Of a DNA stretch of 64,000 bases, positions 25,585-33,337 are shown one piece after another. Both the position numbers and the translations under genes were made by a program. Each line of letters starts with the position of its first letter. Position 1 is the first letter of the stretch. Source of the stretch: Micromonospora halotolerans (GTDB lineage Bacteria; Actinomycetota; Actinomycetes; Mycobacteriales; Micromonosporaceae). The notes beneath the pieces were generated by a model, which saw only the letters and a list, made by a program, of their open reading frames with translations, was not told the origin of the DNA and did not search any database. Location of the stretch: positions 3,410,001 through 3,474,000 of the forward strand of contig NZ_CP134876.1 of assembly GCF_032108445.1 (NCBI RefSeq). Reading direction: 5' to 3'.

Positions 25585-26844
25585 ATGACCATGACCATTC
25601 CCACCTTCGCCGCCACCGGCCTGGCCCCGGCGCTGGTCAGTGAACTGACCGCGCAGGGCATCACCGAGCCGTTCCCGATCCAGGCGGCGACCCTGCCGGA
25701 CTCGCTGGCCGGCCGCGACGTGCTCGGCCGCGGCCGCACCGGCTCGGGCAAGACGCTCGCCTTCGGGCTGCCGCTGCTGCACCGCACGGCCGGCCGCCGC
25801 GCCCGTCCCGGTCGCCCGCTGGCGCTCGTGCTGGTGCCCACCCGCGAGCTGGCCCAGCAGGTCACCGCGGCACTCACCCCGTACGCCCGGGCGCTCGGGC
25901 TGCGCTGCGCCACCGTGGTCGGCGGGCTCTCCCTCCAGCGGCAGGCGGACGCGCTGCGCGCCGGCGCCGAGGTGCTGGTGGCCACCCCGGGCCGGCTGCA
26001 CGACCTGATCGACCGGCGTGAGGCCCGGCTCGACGAGGTGGCCGTCACCGTGCTCGACGAGGCCGACCAGATGGCCGACATGGGCTTCCTGCCGCAGGTC
26101 ACGAAGCTGCTGGAGCAGGTCGCCCCGAACGGCCAGCGGATGCTCTTCTCGGCGACCCTCGACGGCGGCGTGGACAAGCTGGTCCGCCGCTTCCTGAGCC
26201 GCCCGGTCTCCCACTCCGTCGACCCGGGCACCGCCACGGTGACCGCCATGACGCACCACGTGCTGCACGTCGAGGCGGAGGACAAGCCGGCCGCGCTGGC
26301 CCACATCGCCGCCCGCGAGGGCCGCACCATCCTGTTCATGGCGACCAAGCACCGCGCCGACCGGGTCGCCCGCCAGCTGCTCGCCAAGGGCGTACGCGCC
26401 GCCGCGCTGCACGGCGGCAAGACCCAGCCGCAGCGCACCCGGATCCTGGAGCAGTTCCGCACCGGCCAGGTCACCGCCCTGGTGGCGACCGACGTGGCGG
26501 CCCGGGGCATCCACGTCGACGGGCTGGACATGGTGGTCAACGCCGACCCGCCCACCGAGGCGAAGGACTACCTGCACCGGGGCGGTCGGACCGCCCGGGC
26601 GGGGGAGTCCGGCACCGTGGTCACCCTGGTCCTGCCGGAGCAGCGCCGCGACGTCTCCCGGCTGATGACCATGGCCGGCATCACCCCGCAGACCGCCCGG
26701 GTACGGTCCGGCGACGAGGAACTGGCCCGGGTCACCGGCGCGCGTCAGCCCAGCGGCGTCCCGGTCACCGTCACCCCGCCGCCCGCACCCCACCCGGCGC
26801 AGGCCTCGCGGCCGGCCCGGTCCCGCCGCCCGCGTCGCCGCTGA
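25585..26844 (+). CDS. DEAD-box ATP-dependent RNA helicase (RhlE-like)
   Basis: 419 residues. Motifs in order: Q motif FPIQAATLPDSLAG, Walker A GRTGSGKT, PTRELAQQ, TPGRLHD, VLDEADQMADMGF, SATLDGG, then in the second RecA domain FMATKHRADRV, TDVAARGIHVDG and HRGGRTARAGE. The C-terminus is a short Pro/Arg-rich tail ending RPARSRRPRRR that likely aids RNA binding. The ATG at 25585 sits eight bases after a ribosome site locked in a hairpin; a second ATG follows at 25591. With the upstream csp gene it suggests a cold/RNA-structure response locus. Confidence 0.92.
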   Translation: MTMTIPTFAATGLAPALVSELTAQGITEPFPIQAATLPDSLAGRDVLGRGRTGSGKTLAFGLPLLHRTAGRRARPGRPLALVLVPTRELAQQVTAALTPYARALGLRCATVVGGLSLQRQADALRAGAEVLVATPGRLHDLIDRREARLDEVAVTVLDEADQMADMGFLPQVTKLLEQVAPNGQRMLFSATLDGGVDKLVRRFLSRPVSHSVDPGTATVTAMTHHVLHVEAEDKPAALAHIAAREGRTILFMATKHRADRVARQLLAKGVRAAALHGGKTQPQRTRILEQFRTGQVTALVATDVAARGIHVDGLDMVVNADPPTEAKDYLHRGGRTARAGESGTVVTLVLPEQRRDVSRLMTMAGITPQTARVRSGDEELARVTGARQPSGVPVTVTPPPAPHPAQASRPARSRRPRRR

Positions 26845-26966
26845 CCGGCCACCTCCCGCTCGGCGGGGTGGCGGCGCCCGGCCTGCCGGACACCGCCACC
26901 TCGCGAGGCTGAGGCCGCGCCGGTTCCGGGCCGCGTCGCACCCGCGGCCCGATACCGACCGGAGGG

Positions 26967-27410
26967 TCAGGGCGCCGCGGCGCGGTCCGCCAGCAGGTCG
27001 GCGAGGGTGGTCCGGTCGACCACCAGGGCGATGGCGCCGTCCACCGCGAGCCAGACGTCCCGCAGCCCGGCGGCCACCCCGTGGTAGCCGGCCCGGTCGG
27101 CGGGCATGCCCCGCACGCTGGTCAGCGCGCCGCCCACCGCCCGCAGCACGTCACCCACGCTGATCTCGGTGGGCGGGCGGGTGAGCGCGTACCCGCCCTC
27201 GGTGCCGCGGTGGCTGTGCAGCAGCCCGGCCCGGCGGAGGTCGAGCAGGATGCCCTGGAGGAAGCTGAGCGGTATGCCCTGCCGGTCGGCCAGGCTCGCC
27301 GCCTTGACCAGCTCGCCGCCACCGAGCCCCCCGTCGCCGGTGGAGCCGGCGGCGTCGGCGACGGCGAGCATGGCCCGGAGCGCGTAGTCGGCGCGCGCGG
27401 AGACGTACAC
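26967..27410 (-). CDS. Rrf2 family transcriptional regulator
   Basis: 147 residues. N-terminal winged helix-turn-helix VYVSARADYALRAMLAVADAA, then IPLSFLQGILLDLRRAGLLHSHRGTEGGY, the Rrf2 recognition/wing region. The usual cysteine triad for an Fe-S cluster is absent, so it probably senses a small molecule (as CymR does with sulfur) rather than binding a cluster. It is the last gene of the importer operon, five bases after the permease stop. A TTCCTAC-N7-GTAGGAA dyad stands before ssuA and may be its operator. Confidence 0.88.
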   Translation of the reverse strand: MYVSARADYALRAMLAVADAAGSTGDGGLGGGELVKAASLADRQGIPLSFLQGILLDLRRAGLLHSHRGTEGGYALTRPPTEISVGDVLRAVGGALTSVRGMPADRAGYHGVAAGLRDVWLAVDGAIALVVDRTTLADLLADRAAAP

Positions 27411-27414
27411 GGCG

Positions 27415-28299
27415 TCAGTTGCCGGCCTGGTCCAGCACGCCCCATCGGCGGCGGATCGCCTTGTCGGCCGCACCGAACGCGGCGTCCACCAGCAGGCCGA
27501 CCACCAGGATGACGATCATGATGGCCATCAGCCGGGGCGCCTCGTTCAGTTCCCGCGCGTAGGTCAGCTGCGCGCCGATCGACGTCCGGGTGGCGATGAC
27601 CACCAGCAGCTCGCCCGCCATCAGGCTGCGCCAGGCGAACGCCCAGCCCTGCTTGAGCCCGGCCACGATGGCCGGCAGCGCGGCCGGCGCGATCACGTAC
27701 CGGTAGAGGTTGAGCCCGCGGGCGCCGAGGTTGCGGCCCGCCCGGACCAGCAGCGGCGGCACGTAGTCGACGCCGTGGATGACCCCGTTGGCCACCGAGG
27801 GCGCCGCGCCGAGCACCACCACGAAGAAGATGGCCTGCTCGCTGAGCTGGAACAGCAGGATCGCGAGCGGGAACCAGGCGATCGACGGCATGGTCTGCAA
27901 CGCGGTGATCATCGAGCCGAGCGCGGCGCGGAGCACCTTCACCCGGGCCACCGCGAGGCCGAGCAGCAGGCCGACGGCGACCGCGGCGGCGAAGCCCACA
28001 GCGGCCCGCCGGGCGGTCGTGGCCAGGCCGTCCCAGAGCGCGGAGCTGATCAGGTAGTGGCCCAGATCCTCGAAGACCACCACCGGGCCGGGCAGCGCCC
28101 ACGGGTCCTTCCAACCGGTCCAGACCACCGCCTGCCAGAGGGCGACGGCCAGGGCCAGCGCGGCCAGCTTCGGCCAGGTGGCCGACCAGCCGCGGCGCAG
28201 CCGGGACGGCGCCTTCTCCCGGCCGGCGGTCTCCAGGGCGTCGAGGCCGGAGATCTCCGCGTCGGTGCGCGGGGTACCGGTGAGGGTGTCACTGGCCAT
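27415..28299 (-). CDS. ssuC: ABC transporter permease, SsuC/TauC type
   Basis: 294 residues, with about six membrane segments starting at WPKLAALALAVALWQAVV. The cytoplasmic coupling loop reads NLGARGLNLYRYVIAPAALPAIVAGLKQGW, the EAA-like motif of nitrate/sulfonate/taurine permeases. Its start overlaps the end of the ATPase gene by 11 bases. Substrate is inferred from the family: an alkanesulfonate or related sulfur compound. The gene symbol is by family similarity. Confidence 0.85.
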   Translation of the reverse strand: MASDTLTGTPRTDAEISGLDALETAGREKAPSRLRRGWSATWPKLAALALAVALWQAVVWTGWKDPWALPGPVVVFEDLGHYLISSALWDGLATTARRAAVGFAAAVAVGLLLGLAVARVKVLRAALGSMITALQTMPSIAWFPLAILLFQLSEQAIFFVVVLGAAPSVANGVIHGVDYVPPLLVRAGRNLGARGLNLYRYVIAPAALPAIVAGLKQGWAFAWRSLMAGELLVVIATRTSIGAQLTYARELNEAPRLMAIMIVILVVGLLVDAAFGAADKAIRRRWGVLDQAGN

Positions 28300-29068
28300 G
28301 GCGGCCCACCTCCGTACGCAGCCGGTCGGTGACGTCGGCGGCGATGGCCGCGATCTCCGGCGAGTCGATCCGCCGGGGTCGCGGCACGTCGACCTCGGTG
28401 GAGTAGATGATCCGGCCGGGCCGGCTGGACAGCAGGATGATCCGGTCGGCGAGCCGGGCCGCCTCGCGGACGTTGTGCGTCACGAAGATCACGGTGAGCT
28501 TCCGCTCCGACCAGATCCGTTCCAGCTCGTCGTGCAGGATGTCCCGGGTCATCGCGTCGAGCGCGCCGAACGGCTCGTCCATCAGCAGCACCGGGGTGTC
28601 CAGGGCGAGGGTGCGGGCCAGCGCGACCCGCTGCCGCATCCCGCCGGAGAGCTGGTGCGGGCGCTTGCGGCCGCAGTCGGAGAGGTGGACGGTCCGCAGC
28701 AGTTCGGCGACCCGCGCCCTGCGCTCGTTGCGGCGGAGCCCGCGCAGCTTGAGCGGCACCTCGACGTTGCCCTCGACGGTCAGCCACGGGAAGAGCGCCG
28801 ACTCCTGGAACATGAGGCCGGGGTTGACCCCCTCGCCCAGCTCGATCCGGCCCCCGCTGGTCCGGTCCAGCCCGGCGACCAGGTTGAGCAGCGTGCTCTT
28901 GCCGCAGCCGGACGCGCCGACCAGGCAGACGAACTCGCCGGGGGCGACGTCCAGCGACACCCCGTCCAGCGCCAGGACGGCGTGCTCGCCCTGGCCGTAC
29001 ACCTTGGTCACGCCGCGCAGCGCGACCGAGCCGGTCGCGCTGCGCGGGGTCGTCGTGGTCGACGTCAC
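28289..29068 (-). CDS. ssuB: ABC transporter ATP-binding protein, SsuB/TauB type
   Basis: 259 residues. Walker A GASGCGKST (residues about 52-60), Q-loop MFQESALFPWLT, signature LSGGMRQRVALARTL, Walker B VLLMDEPFGALD and H-loop VTHNVREAARLADRI. This is the nitrate/sulfonate/taurine ATPase pattern. ATG at 29068 overlaps the stop of the binding protein gene (ATGA), so the importer is translated as a coupled unit. Confidence 0.92.
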   Translation of the reverse strand: MTSTTTTPRSATGSVALRGVTKVYGQGEHAVLALDGVSLDVAPGEFVCLVGASGCGKSTLLNLVAGLDRTSGGRIELGEGVNPGLMFQESALFPWLTVEGNVEVPLKLRGLRRNERRARVAELLRTVHLSDCGRKRPHQLSGGMRQRVALARTLALDTPVLLMDEPFGALDAMTRDILHDELERIWSERKLTVIFVTHNVREAARLADRIILLSSRPGRIIYSTEVDVPRPRRIDSPEIAAIAADVTDRLRTEVGRHGQ

Positions 29069-30126
29069 GGCTGGACGACCTCGGGCTTGCCCTCGGCCTT
29101 GAGCACCTCGTTGAGGTACTTCAGGTCGTAGAGGCCGTTGAGGTCCACCGGCTGGGTCAGCCCGACGGCGACGGCGTGGTCCAGGCCGGTCTTCAGCGAG
29201 GACGGGATCGGGTCGTTGGTGAACTCCAACGTCGGCCAGGCCTGCTTGATCAGCTTGAGGTCCAGCGGCTTACCGGTGATCTTGCCGATGTGGTCGGAGA
29301 TGGCCTGCTGGGCCTCGTCCGGCTTGGCGTTGACGAACTCGTTCGCCGCGACCTGCCCCTCGACCAGCTTCCGCACGACGTCCGGGTGCGCCTTGAGGAA
29401 CTTGGTGCTGACCAGCAGGTTGGTGATGACGAACTTCTTGTCCGGCCAGAGGTCCCGCTCGTCGACCAGCACCTTGCCGCCCGCGTTGACCAGCCGCGAG
29501 ACGAAGGGCTCGGGCACCCACGCGCCGTCGATGGCGCCGCTGGTGAAGGTCTCCACGGTCTGCGCGTTCTCCTGGGGGACCACCTTGACGTCGCCGCCGC
29601 CCTCCTTGGTGGTCTGCAGGCCCTTCTCCTTGAGCCAGTAGCGCAGCGCGACGTCCTGGGTGTTTCCGAGCTGCGGGGTGGCGATCTTCTTGCCGCGCAG
29701 CTGCTCCACCGACGTGATCTCCGGCTTCACCACGAGCGCGACGCCGCCGGACGCGGCGCCGGACACCACCCGGACCGCCTCGCCCTTGGACTTCGAGAAG
29801 GCGTTCACGGTCGGGTTCGGACCGATGTACGTGGCGTCGAGCGCACCGGAGAAGACCGCCTCGATGGCCGCCGGCCCGGCGTTGAAGGTCTTGGTCTCCA
29901 GCGTGACGTCGCCCAGCTTCTCCTTGAAGATGCCCTTCTCCACGCCCACCACGGCGGGCGCGTGGGTGATGTTCGGGAAGTAGCCCAGGCGCAGGGTGAC
30001 CGGACCGGAGCCGCCGGCCGCGTCGTCGCTGTCGTCGCCGCAGGCCGCGGTGGCGCCCAGGGTGGCCGCGCCGACCACGGCGAGGGTGGCCAGGGTGACC
30101 AGGCGGCGGAAGGGGAGCCGTCTCAT
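29065..30126 (-). CDS. ssuA: ABC transporter substrate-binding lipoprotein, SsuA type
   Basis: 353 residues. Signal peptide with lipobox ATAAC at about residues 24-28, then an acidic linker (GDDSDDAAGG) and a periplasmic-binding fold of the SsuA/TauA group (LRLGYFPNITHAPAVVGVEKGIF, GALDATYIGPNPTVNAF, EPFVSRLV). It binds the imported compound outside the membrane. It is the first gene of the operon ssuABC-rrf2. A TTCCTAC-N7-GTAGGAA dyad lies 21-41 bases upstream of the ATG, near where the promoter must be. Confidence 0.92.
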   Translation of the reverse strand: MRRLPFRRLVTLATLAVVGAATLGATAACGDDSDDAAGGSGPVTLRLGYFPNITHAPAVVGVEKGIFKEKLGDVTLETKTFNAGPAAIEAVFSGALDATYIGPNPTVNAFSKSKGEAVRVVSGAASGGVALVVKPEITSVEQLRGKKIATPQLGNTQDVALRYWLKEKGLQTTKEGGGDVKVVPQENAQTVETFTSGAIDGAWVPEPFVSRLVNAGGKVLVDERDLWPDKKFVITNLLVSTKFLKAHPDVVRKLVEGQVAANEFVNAKPDEAQQAISDHIGKITGKPLDLKLIKQAWPTLEFTNDPIPSSLKTGLDHAVAVGLTQPVDLNGLYDLKYLNEVLKAEGKPEVVQP

Positions 30127-30146
30127 CGTGTATCCAATCCGCAGTA

Positions 30147-30167
30147 TTCCTACTTAGTTGGTAGGAA
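30147..30167. promoter_or_regulatory. Inverted repeat TTCCTAC-N7-GTAGGAA before ssuA
   Basis: Perfect seven-base arms with an AT-rich seven-base spacer, a typical Rrf2-family operator shape. It lies just upstream of ssuA, whose operon ends with an Rrf2 regulator, so autoregulation is the simplest reading. Confidence 0.65.
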
Positions 30168-30342
30168 GACTGGGGCAGGCCGTGAGCGGCGTCAAGACCC
30201 GTCCGCGATCCGGGACGCGCGACCTGCGAGTTCTCGACAATTCCCACCTGTTCGGTGGAGATAGCCGCGCCGGTCGGCCACCGGCCGACACCGCCGTCCG
30301 GTGGGCCCGCGCACACCGCCGGTGCGGGCGCTGCCGACGCGT

Positions 30343-30348
30343 TAGGGT
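30343..30348 (+). promoter_or_regulatory. Leaderless-type -10 box for the M16 operon
   Basis: TAGGGT is followed by seven bases and the GTG at 30356; no ribosome site is seen. Confidence 0.5.
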
Positions 30349-30355
30349 CGATCAC

Positions 30356-31666
30356 GTGCCGACGCGGAGAGCGACAATTCCAGCGACGAAATACCCGGTC
30401 GAGCGGTTCACGCTCGACAACGGCCTGCGGGTGGTGCTCACCCCCGACCGCAGCGCCCCGGTCATCGGGGTGGCGGTGGTCTACGACGTCGGCATCCGCT
30501 CCGAGCCGGAGGGGCGCACAGGCTTCGCGCACCTCTTCGAGCACCTGATGTTCCAGGGCTCGGAGAACCTGGAGAAGCTGGCCCACTTCCGGCACGTCCA
30601 GGGCGCCGGCGGCACCTTCAACGGCTCCACCCACCTGGACTACACCGACTACTACGAGACCCTGCCCAGCAACGCGCTGGAGCGGGCGCTCTTCCTGGAG
30701 GCCGACCGGATGCGCGGCCCCCGCCTGACCGAGGAGAACCTGCGCAACCAGGTCGACGTGGTCAAGGAGGAGATCCGGGTCAACGTGCTCAACCGGCCGT
30801 ACGGCGGGTTCCCCTGGCTCACGCTCCCCCCGGTCATGTTCGACACCTTCCCCAACGCGCACGACGGCTACGGCTCCTTCGACGACCTGGAGTCGGCCAC
30901 CGTCGCCGACGCGGCCGACTTCTTCCGCCGCTACTACGCCAGCGGCAACGCCGTCCTGGCGGTGAGCGGGGACGTCGACGTGGTCGAGGCGACGGCGCTG
31001 ATCGAGCGGCACTTCGGCGATGTGCCGGCCCGCCCCGCCCCGGATCGCCCCGACTTCACCGAGCCCGACCTCACGGCGGAGCGGCGCACCTCGTACACCG
31101 ACAAGCTGGCCCCGCTGCCGGCGGTGGCCGGGGCCTGGCGCGTGCCCGACCCGCTGACCGACTTCGCCGGCTACCTGCCGTACGTGGTGCTGGCCGAGGT
31201 GCTCACCGACGGCGACGCCTCCCGGCTCGTCGAGCGGCTGGTCCAGCGGGACCGCTCGGTCACCAGCCTCGGCGGCTACCTCGGCTTCATGGGCGACCCG
31301 TTCGACGTGCGCGACCCCACCGCGCTGCTGCTCCAGGCGCACCTGCCGCCCGGCGGTGACGTCGACAAGGTGCTGCGGACCGTCGACGAGGAGCTGGACC
31401 GGCTGGCGACCGACGGGCTGACCGAGGGAGAGCTGGCCCGCACCCAGGCGCGGATGGCCACCCACCTGCTGCGGGACACCGACGCGGTGCTCGGCCGGGC
31501 GCTGGGAATGGCCGTCCTGGAACAGCAACGCGGCGAGCCGGGCCTGATCAACGAGCTGCCCCGGCTGGTCGGCGAGGTGACCGACGAGCAGGTCCGCGCC
31601 GCCGCCGCCACCCTGCGGCCGGAGCGCCGGGCGTCCATCGAGGTCATCCCCGGCGGTGCCCGGTGA
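30356..31666 (+). CDS. M16 family zinc peptidase, catalytic subunit
   Basis: 436 residues. The inverted zinc motif H59-L-F-E62-H63 lies in FAHLFEHLMFQGSEN, with the downstream glutamate expected in LRNQVDVVKEEI. The protein matches single-chain, pitrilysin/MPP-beta-like bacterial M16 peptidases and pairs with a non-catalytic partner encoded next. No signal peptide is seen, so it is probably cytoplasmic. GTG at 30356 follows a TAGGGT box by seven bases. Its stop overlaps the start of a 20-codon mini-ORF (GTGA), the first unit of a repeated coupling module in this operon. Confidence 0.9.
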   Translation: MPTRRATIPATKYPVERFTLDNGLRVVLTPDRSAPVIGVAVVYDVGIRSEPEGRTGFAHLFEHLMFQGSENLEKLAHFRHVQGAGGTFNGSTHLDYTDYYETLPSNALERALFLEADRMRGPRLTEENLRNQVDVVKEEIRVNVLNRPYGGFPWLTLPPVMFDTFPNAHDGYGSFDDLESATVADAADFFRRYYASGNAVLAVSGDVDVVEATALIERHFGDVPARPAPDRPDFTEPDLTAERRTSYTDKLAPLPAVAGAWRVPDPLTDFAGYLPYVVLAEVLTDGDASRLVERLVQRDRSVTSLGGYLGFMGDPFDVRDPTALLLQAHLPPGGDVDKVLRTVDEELDRLATDGLTEGELARTQARMATHLLRDTDAVLGRALGMAVLEQQRGEPGLINELPRLVGEVTDEQVRAAAATLRPERRASIEVIPGGAR

Positions 31667-31725
31667 GCGCGAGGAGTGAGCCGGGTTTGCGAGCCCCGCA
31701 GTCGCGAACGGAGGTGGCCCGGTGA
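31663..31725 (+). CDS. Mini-ORF linking the two M16 genes (repeat unit 0)
   Basis: A 20-residue peptide (start VSARSEPGLRAPQSRTE). It begins in the GTGA overlap with the upstream M16 stop and ends in a GTGA overlap with the next M16 start. It contains GGAGGTG as ribosome site for the following gene. The DNA is the same repeat unit found four times before nudC. It is probably a translation-coupling spacer rather than a functional peptide. Confidence 0.5.
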   Translation: MSARSEPGLRAPQSRTEVAR

Positions 31726-33089
31726 GCGCGGCCGCGAACGGAGGAAGCCCGGTGACGGCAACCGTGGAGACGGGTACCCGGCCGCTGCCGGCGCTCGGTC
31801 CCAACCGCAAACTCAAGCTCCCCAAGCAGGCCGAGCGCACGCTCGGCAACGGCCTCACCGTGATCGCCGTGCGCCGCAGCGCGATCCCGCTGGTCGAGCT
31901 GCGGCTCTGGATGCCGTTCGGGCGTACCCACCTCGCCCGCGGCGGGATGCTCGCGCAGACCCTGCTCTCCGGCACGGAGACCCACACGGCGACCCAGCTC
32001 GCCGCGGAGTTGCAGAAGGTCGGCGGCGGGCTCTCCGCCGGCATCGACCCGGACCGGCTGATGCTCTCCGGGGCGGGCCTGGTCACCGGCCTGGACCGGA
32101 TGCTGGAGCTGCTCGCCGACGTGCTCACCGGGGCCACCTACCCGACCGACTGGGTGGAGACCGAGCGGGAGCGGCTGGTCGACCGCATCCAGGTCGCCCA
32201 GAGCCAGCCCGCCCACCTGGCCCGCACCGCGCTGCTCAAGCGGATCTACGGCCGGCACCCGTACGCGGTGCAGACCCCCGAGCCGGACCAGGTGCGCGCG
32301 GTGCGGCCCCCGGTGCTGCGCCGGCTGCACGCCGAGCGGGTGCACCCGGCCGGGGCGGTCCTCGTGCTGGTCGGCGACGTGCAGCCGGAGAAGGCGCTGG
32401 ACGCCGCCGAGCGGGCGCTGTCCGGCTGGAAGGGAGAGGGGCAGCCGGCCGAACTGCCGCCCGCGCCGCCGCTGGAGCCCGGCCCGGTGCTGCTGGTCGA
32501 CCGTCCCGGCTCGGTGCAGTCGTCGTTGCGGATCGCGCTGCCCGCGGTGCCCCGCACCCACCCCGACCACGCCGCGCTGCAACTGGCCAACCTGCTCTTC
32601 GGCGGCTACTTCTCCTCCCGCTGGGTGGAGAACATCCGCGAGGACAAGGGCTACACGTACGGGCCGCACTCGCTGATCGAGCACTCGGTGGCCGGGTCGG
32701 TGCTGGTCGCCGCCGCCGAGGTGGCCACCGAGGTGACCGCGCCCGCCCTGCTGGAGACCATGTACGAGCTGGGCCGGCTGGCCGCCCTGCCGCCCAAGCC
32801 GGACGAGCTGGAGCAGGCCCGCCAGTACGCGCTCGGCACGCTCCAGCTCGGCATGTCCACGCAGGCCGGCCTGGCCTCGCTGACCAGCGCGTACGCGGGC
32901 AACGGGCTGCGGCTGGACTTCCTCGCCGAGCACGCCGCCCGGCTGGCCGCGGCGACCGTGGACGACGTGGCCGCGGCGGCGGCCCGCTACCTCGCGCCGG
33001 CGCAGGCGGTCACCGTGGTGCTCGGCGACGCCGAGCGGGTCGCCGACGGCCTGGCCGCGCTCGCCCCGATCCGCACGGAGTCCGCGTGA
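31722..33089 (+). CDS. M16 family protein, non-catalytic subunit
   Basis: 455 residues from GTG 31722, or 445 from the in-frame GTG at 31752; both have strong ribosome sites. The zinc motif position reads THLARGGMLAQTLLSG and lacks HxxEH, so it cannot bind zinc in the usual way. The C-terminal half keeps YFSSRWVENIREDKGYTYG, whose R/Y pair helps substrate binding in M16 partners. This is the layout of heterodimeric M16 peptidases. The first ten codons derive from a truncated copy of the mini-ORF repeat. Confidence 0.88.
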   Translation: MSAAANGGSPVTATVETGTRPLPALGPNRKLKLPKQAERTLGNGLTVIAVRRSAIPLVELRLWMPFGRTHLARGGMLAQTLLSGTETHTATQLAAELQKVGGGLSAGIDPDRLMLSGAGLVTGLDRMLELLADVLTGATYPTDWVETERERLVDRIQVAQSQPAHLARTALLKRIYGRHPYAVQTPEPDQVRAVRPPVLRRLHAERVHPAGAVLVLVGDVQPEKALDAAERALSGWKGEGQPAELPPAPPLEPGPVLLVDRPGSVQSSLRIALPAVPRTHPDHAALQLANLLFGGYFSSRWVENIREDKGYTYGPHSLIEHSVAGSVLVAAAEVATEVTAPALLETMYELGRLAALPPKPDELEQARQYALGTLQLGMSTQAGLASLTSAYAGNGLRLDFLAEHAARLAAATVDDVAAAAARYLAPAQAVTVVLGDAERVADGLAALAPIRTESA

Positions 33090-33151
33090 GCGCGAGGAGT
33101 GAGCCGGGTTTGCGAGCCCCGCAGTCGCGAACGAAGGAAGGCACCGCGTGA
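33086..33151 (+). CDS. Tandem mini-ORF 1 of 4 (62-base repeat)
   Basis: 21 codons starting VSARSEPGLRAPQSRTKEG. The GTG overlaps the stop of the M16 gene and the TGA overlaps the GTG of mini-ORF 2. GAAGGAAGG near its end is the ribosome site for the next unit. DNA copies 1 to 3 are identical. Because 62 is not a multiple of three, each unit restarts translation in a new frame. Confidence 0.5.
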   Translation: MSARSEPGLRAPQSRTKEGTA

Positions 33152-33213
33152 GCGCGAGGAGTGAGCCGGGTTTGCGAGCCCCGCAGTCGCGAACGAAGGA
33201 AGGCACCGCGTGA
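33148..33213 (+). CDS. Tandem mini-ORF 2 of 4 (62-base repeat)
   Basis: Same peptide as mini-ORF 1, joined on both sides by GTGA overlaps. Confidence 0.45.
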   Translation: MSARSEPGLRAPQSRTKEGTA

Positions 33214-33275
33214 GCGCGAGGAGTGAGCCGGGTTTGCGAGCCCCGCAGTCGCGAACGAAGGAAGGCACCGCGTGA
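33210..33275 (+). CDS. Tandem mini-ORF 3 of 4 (62-base repeat)
   Basis: Same peptide again, joined on both sides by GTGA overlaps. Confidence 0.45.
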   Translation: MSARSEPGLRAPQSRTKEGTA

Positions 33276-33337
33276 GCGCGAGGAGTGAGCCGGGTTTGCG
33301 AGCCCCGCAGTCGCGAACGGAAGAAGGCACCGCATGA
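33272..33337 (+). CDS. Tandem mini-ORF 4 of 4, joined to nudC
   Basis: Differs from units 1-3 by two substitutions near its ribosome site (GGAAGAAGG), giving EE instead of KE in the peptide. Its TGA overlaps the ATG of nudC as ATGA. Confidence 0.45.
   Translation: MSARSEPGLRAPQSRTEEGTA

Larger units (their letters stand above)
33086..33333 (+). repeat. Four tandem 62-base direct repeats
   Basis: Units start at 33086, 33148, 33210 and 33272; the first three are identical and the fourth differs at two bases. A 59-base relative lies at 31663-31721 and a 30-base truncated relative at 31722-31751. There are no unique spacers, so this is not a CRISPR array. Confidence 0.95.

Noticed and set aside
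33086..33333. Four tandem repeats as a CRISPR array
   Set aside because: Units are contiguous 62-base copies with no unique spacers and no cas genes; they are better explained as overlapping mini-ORFs.
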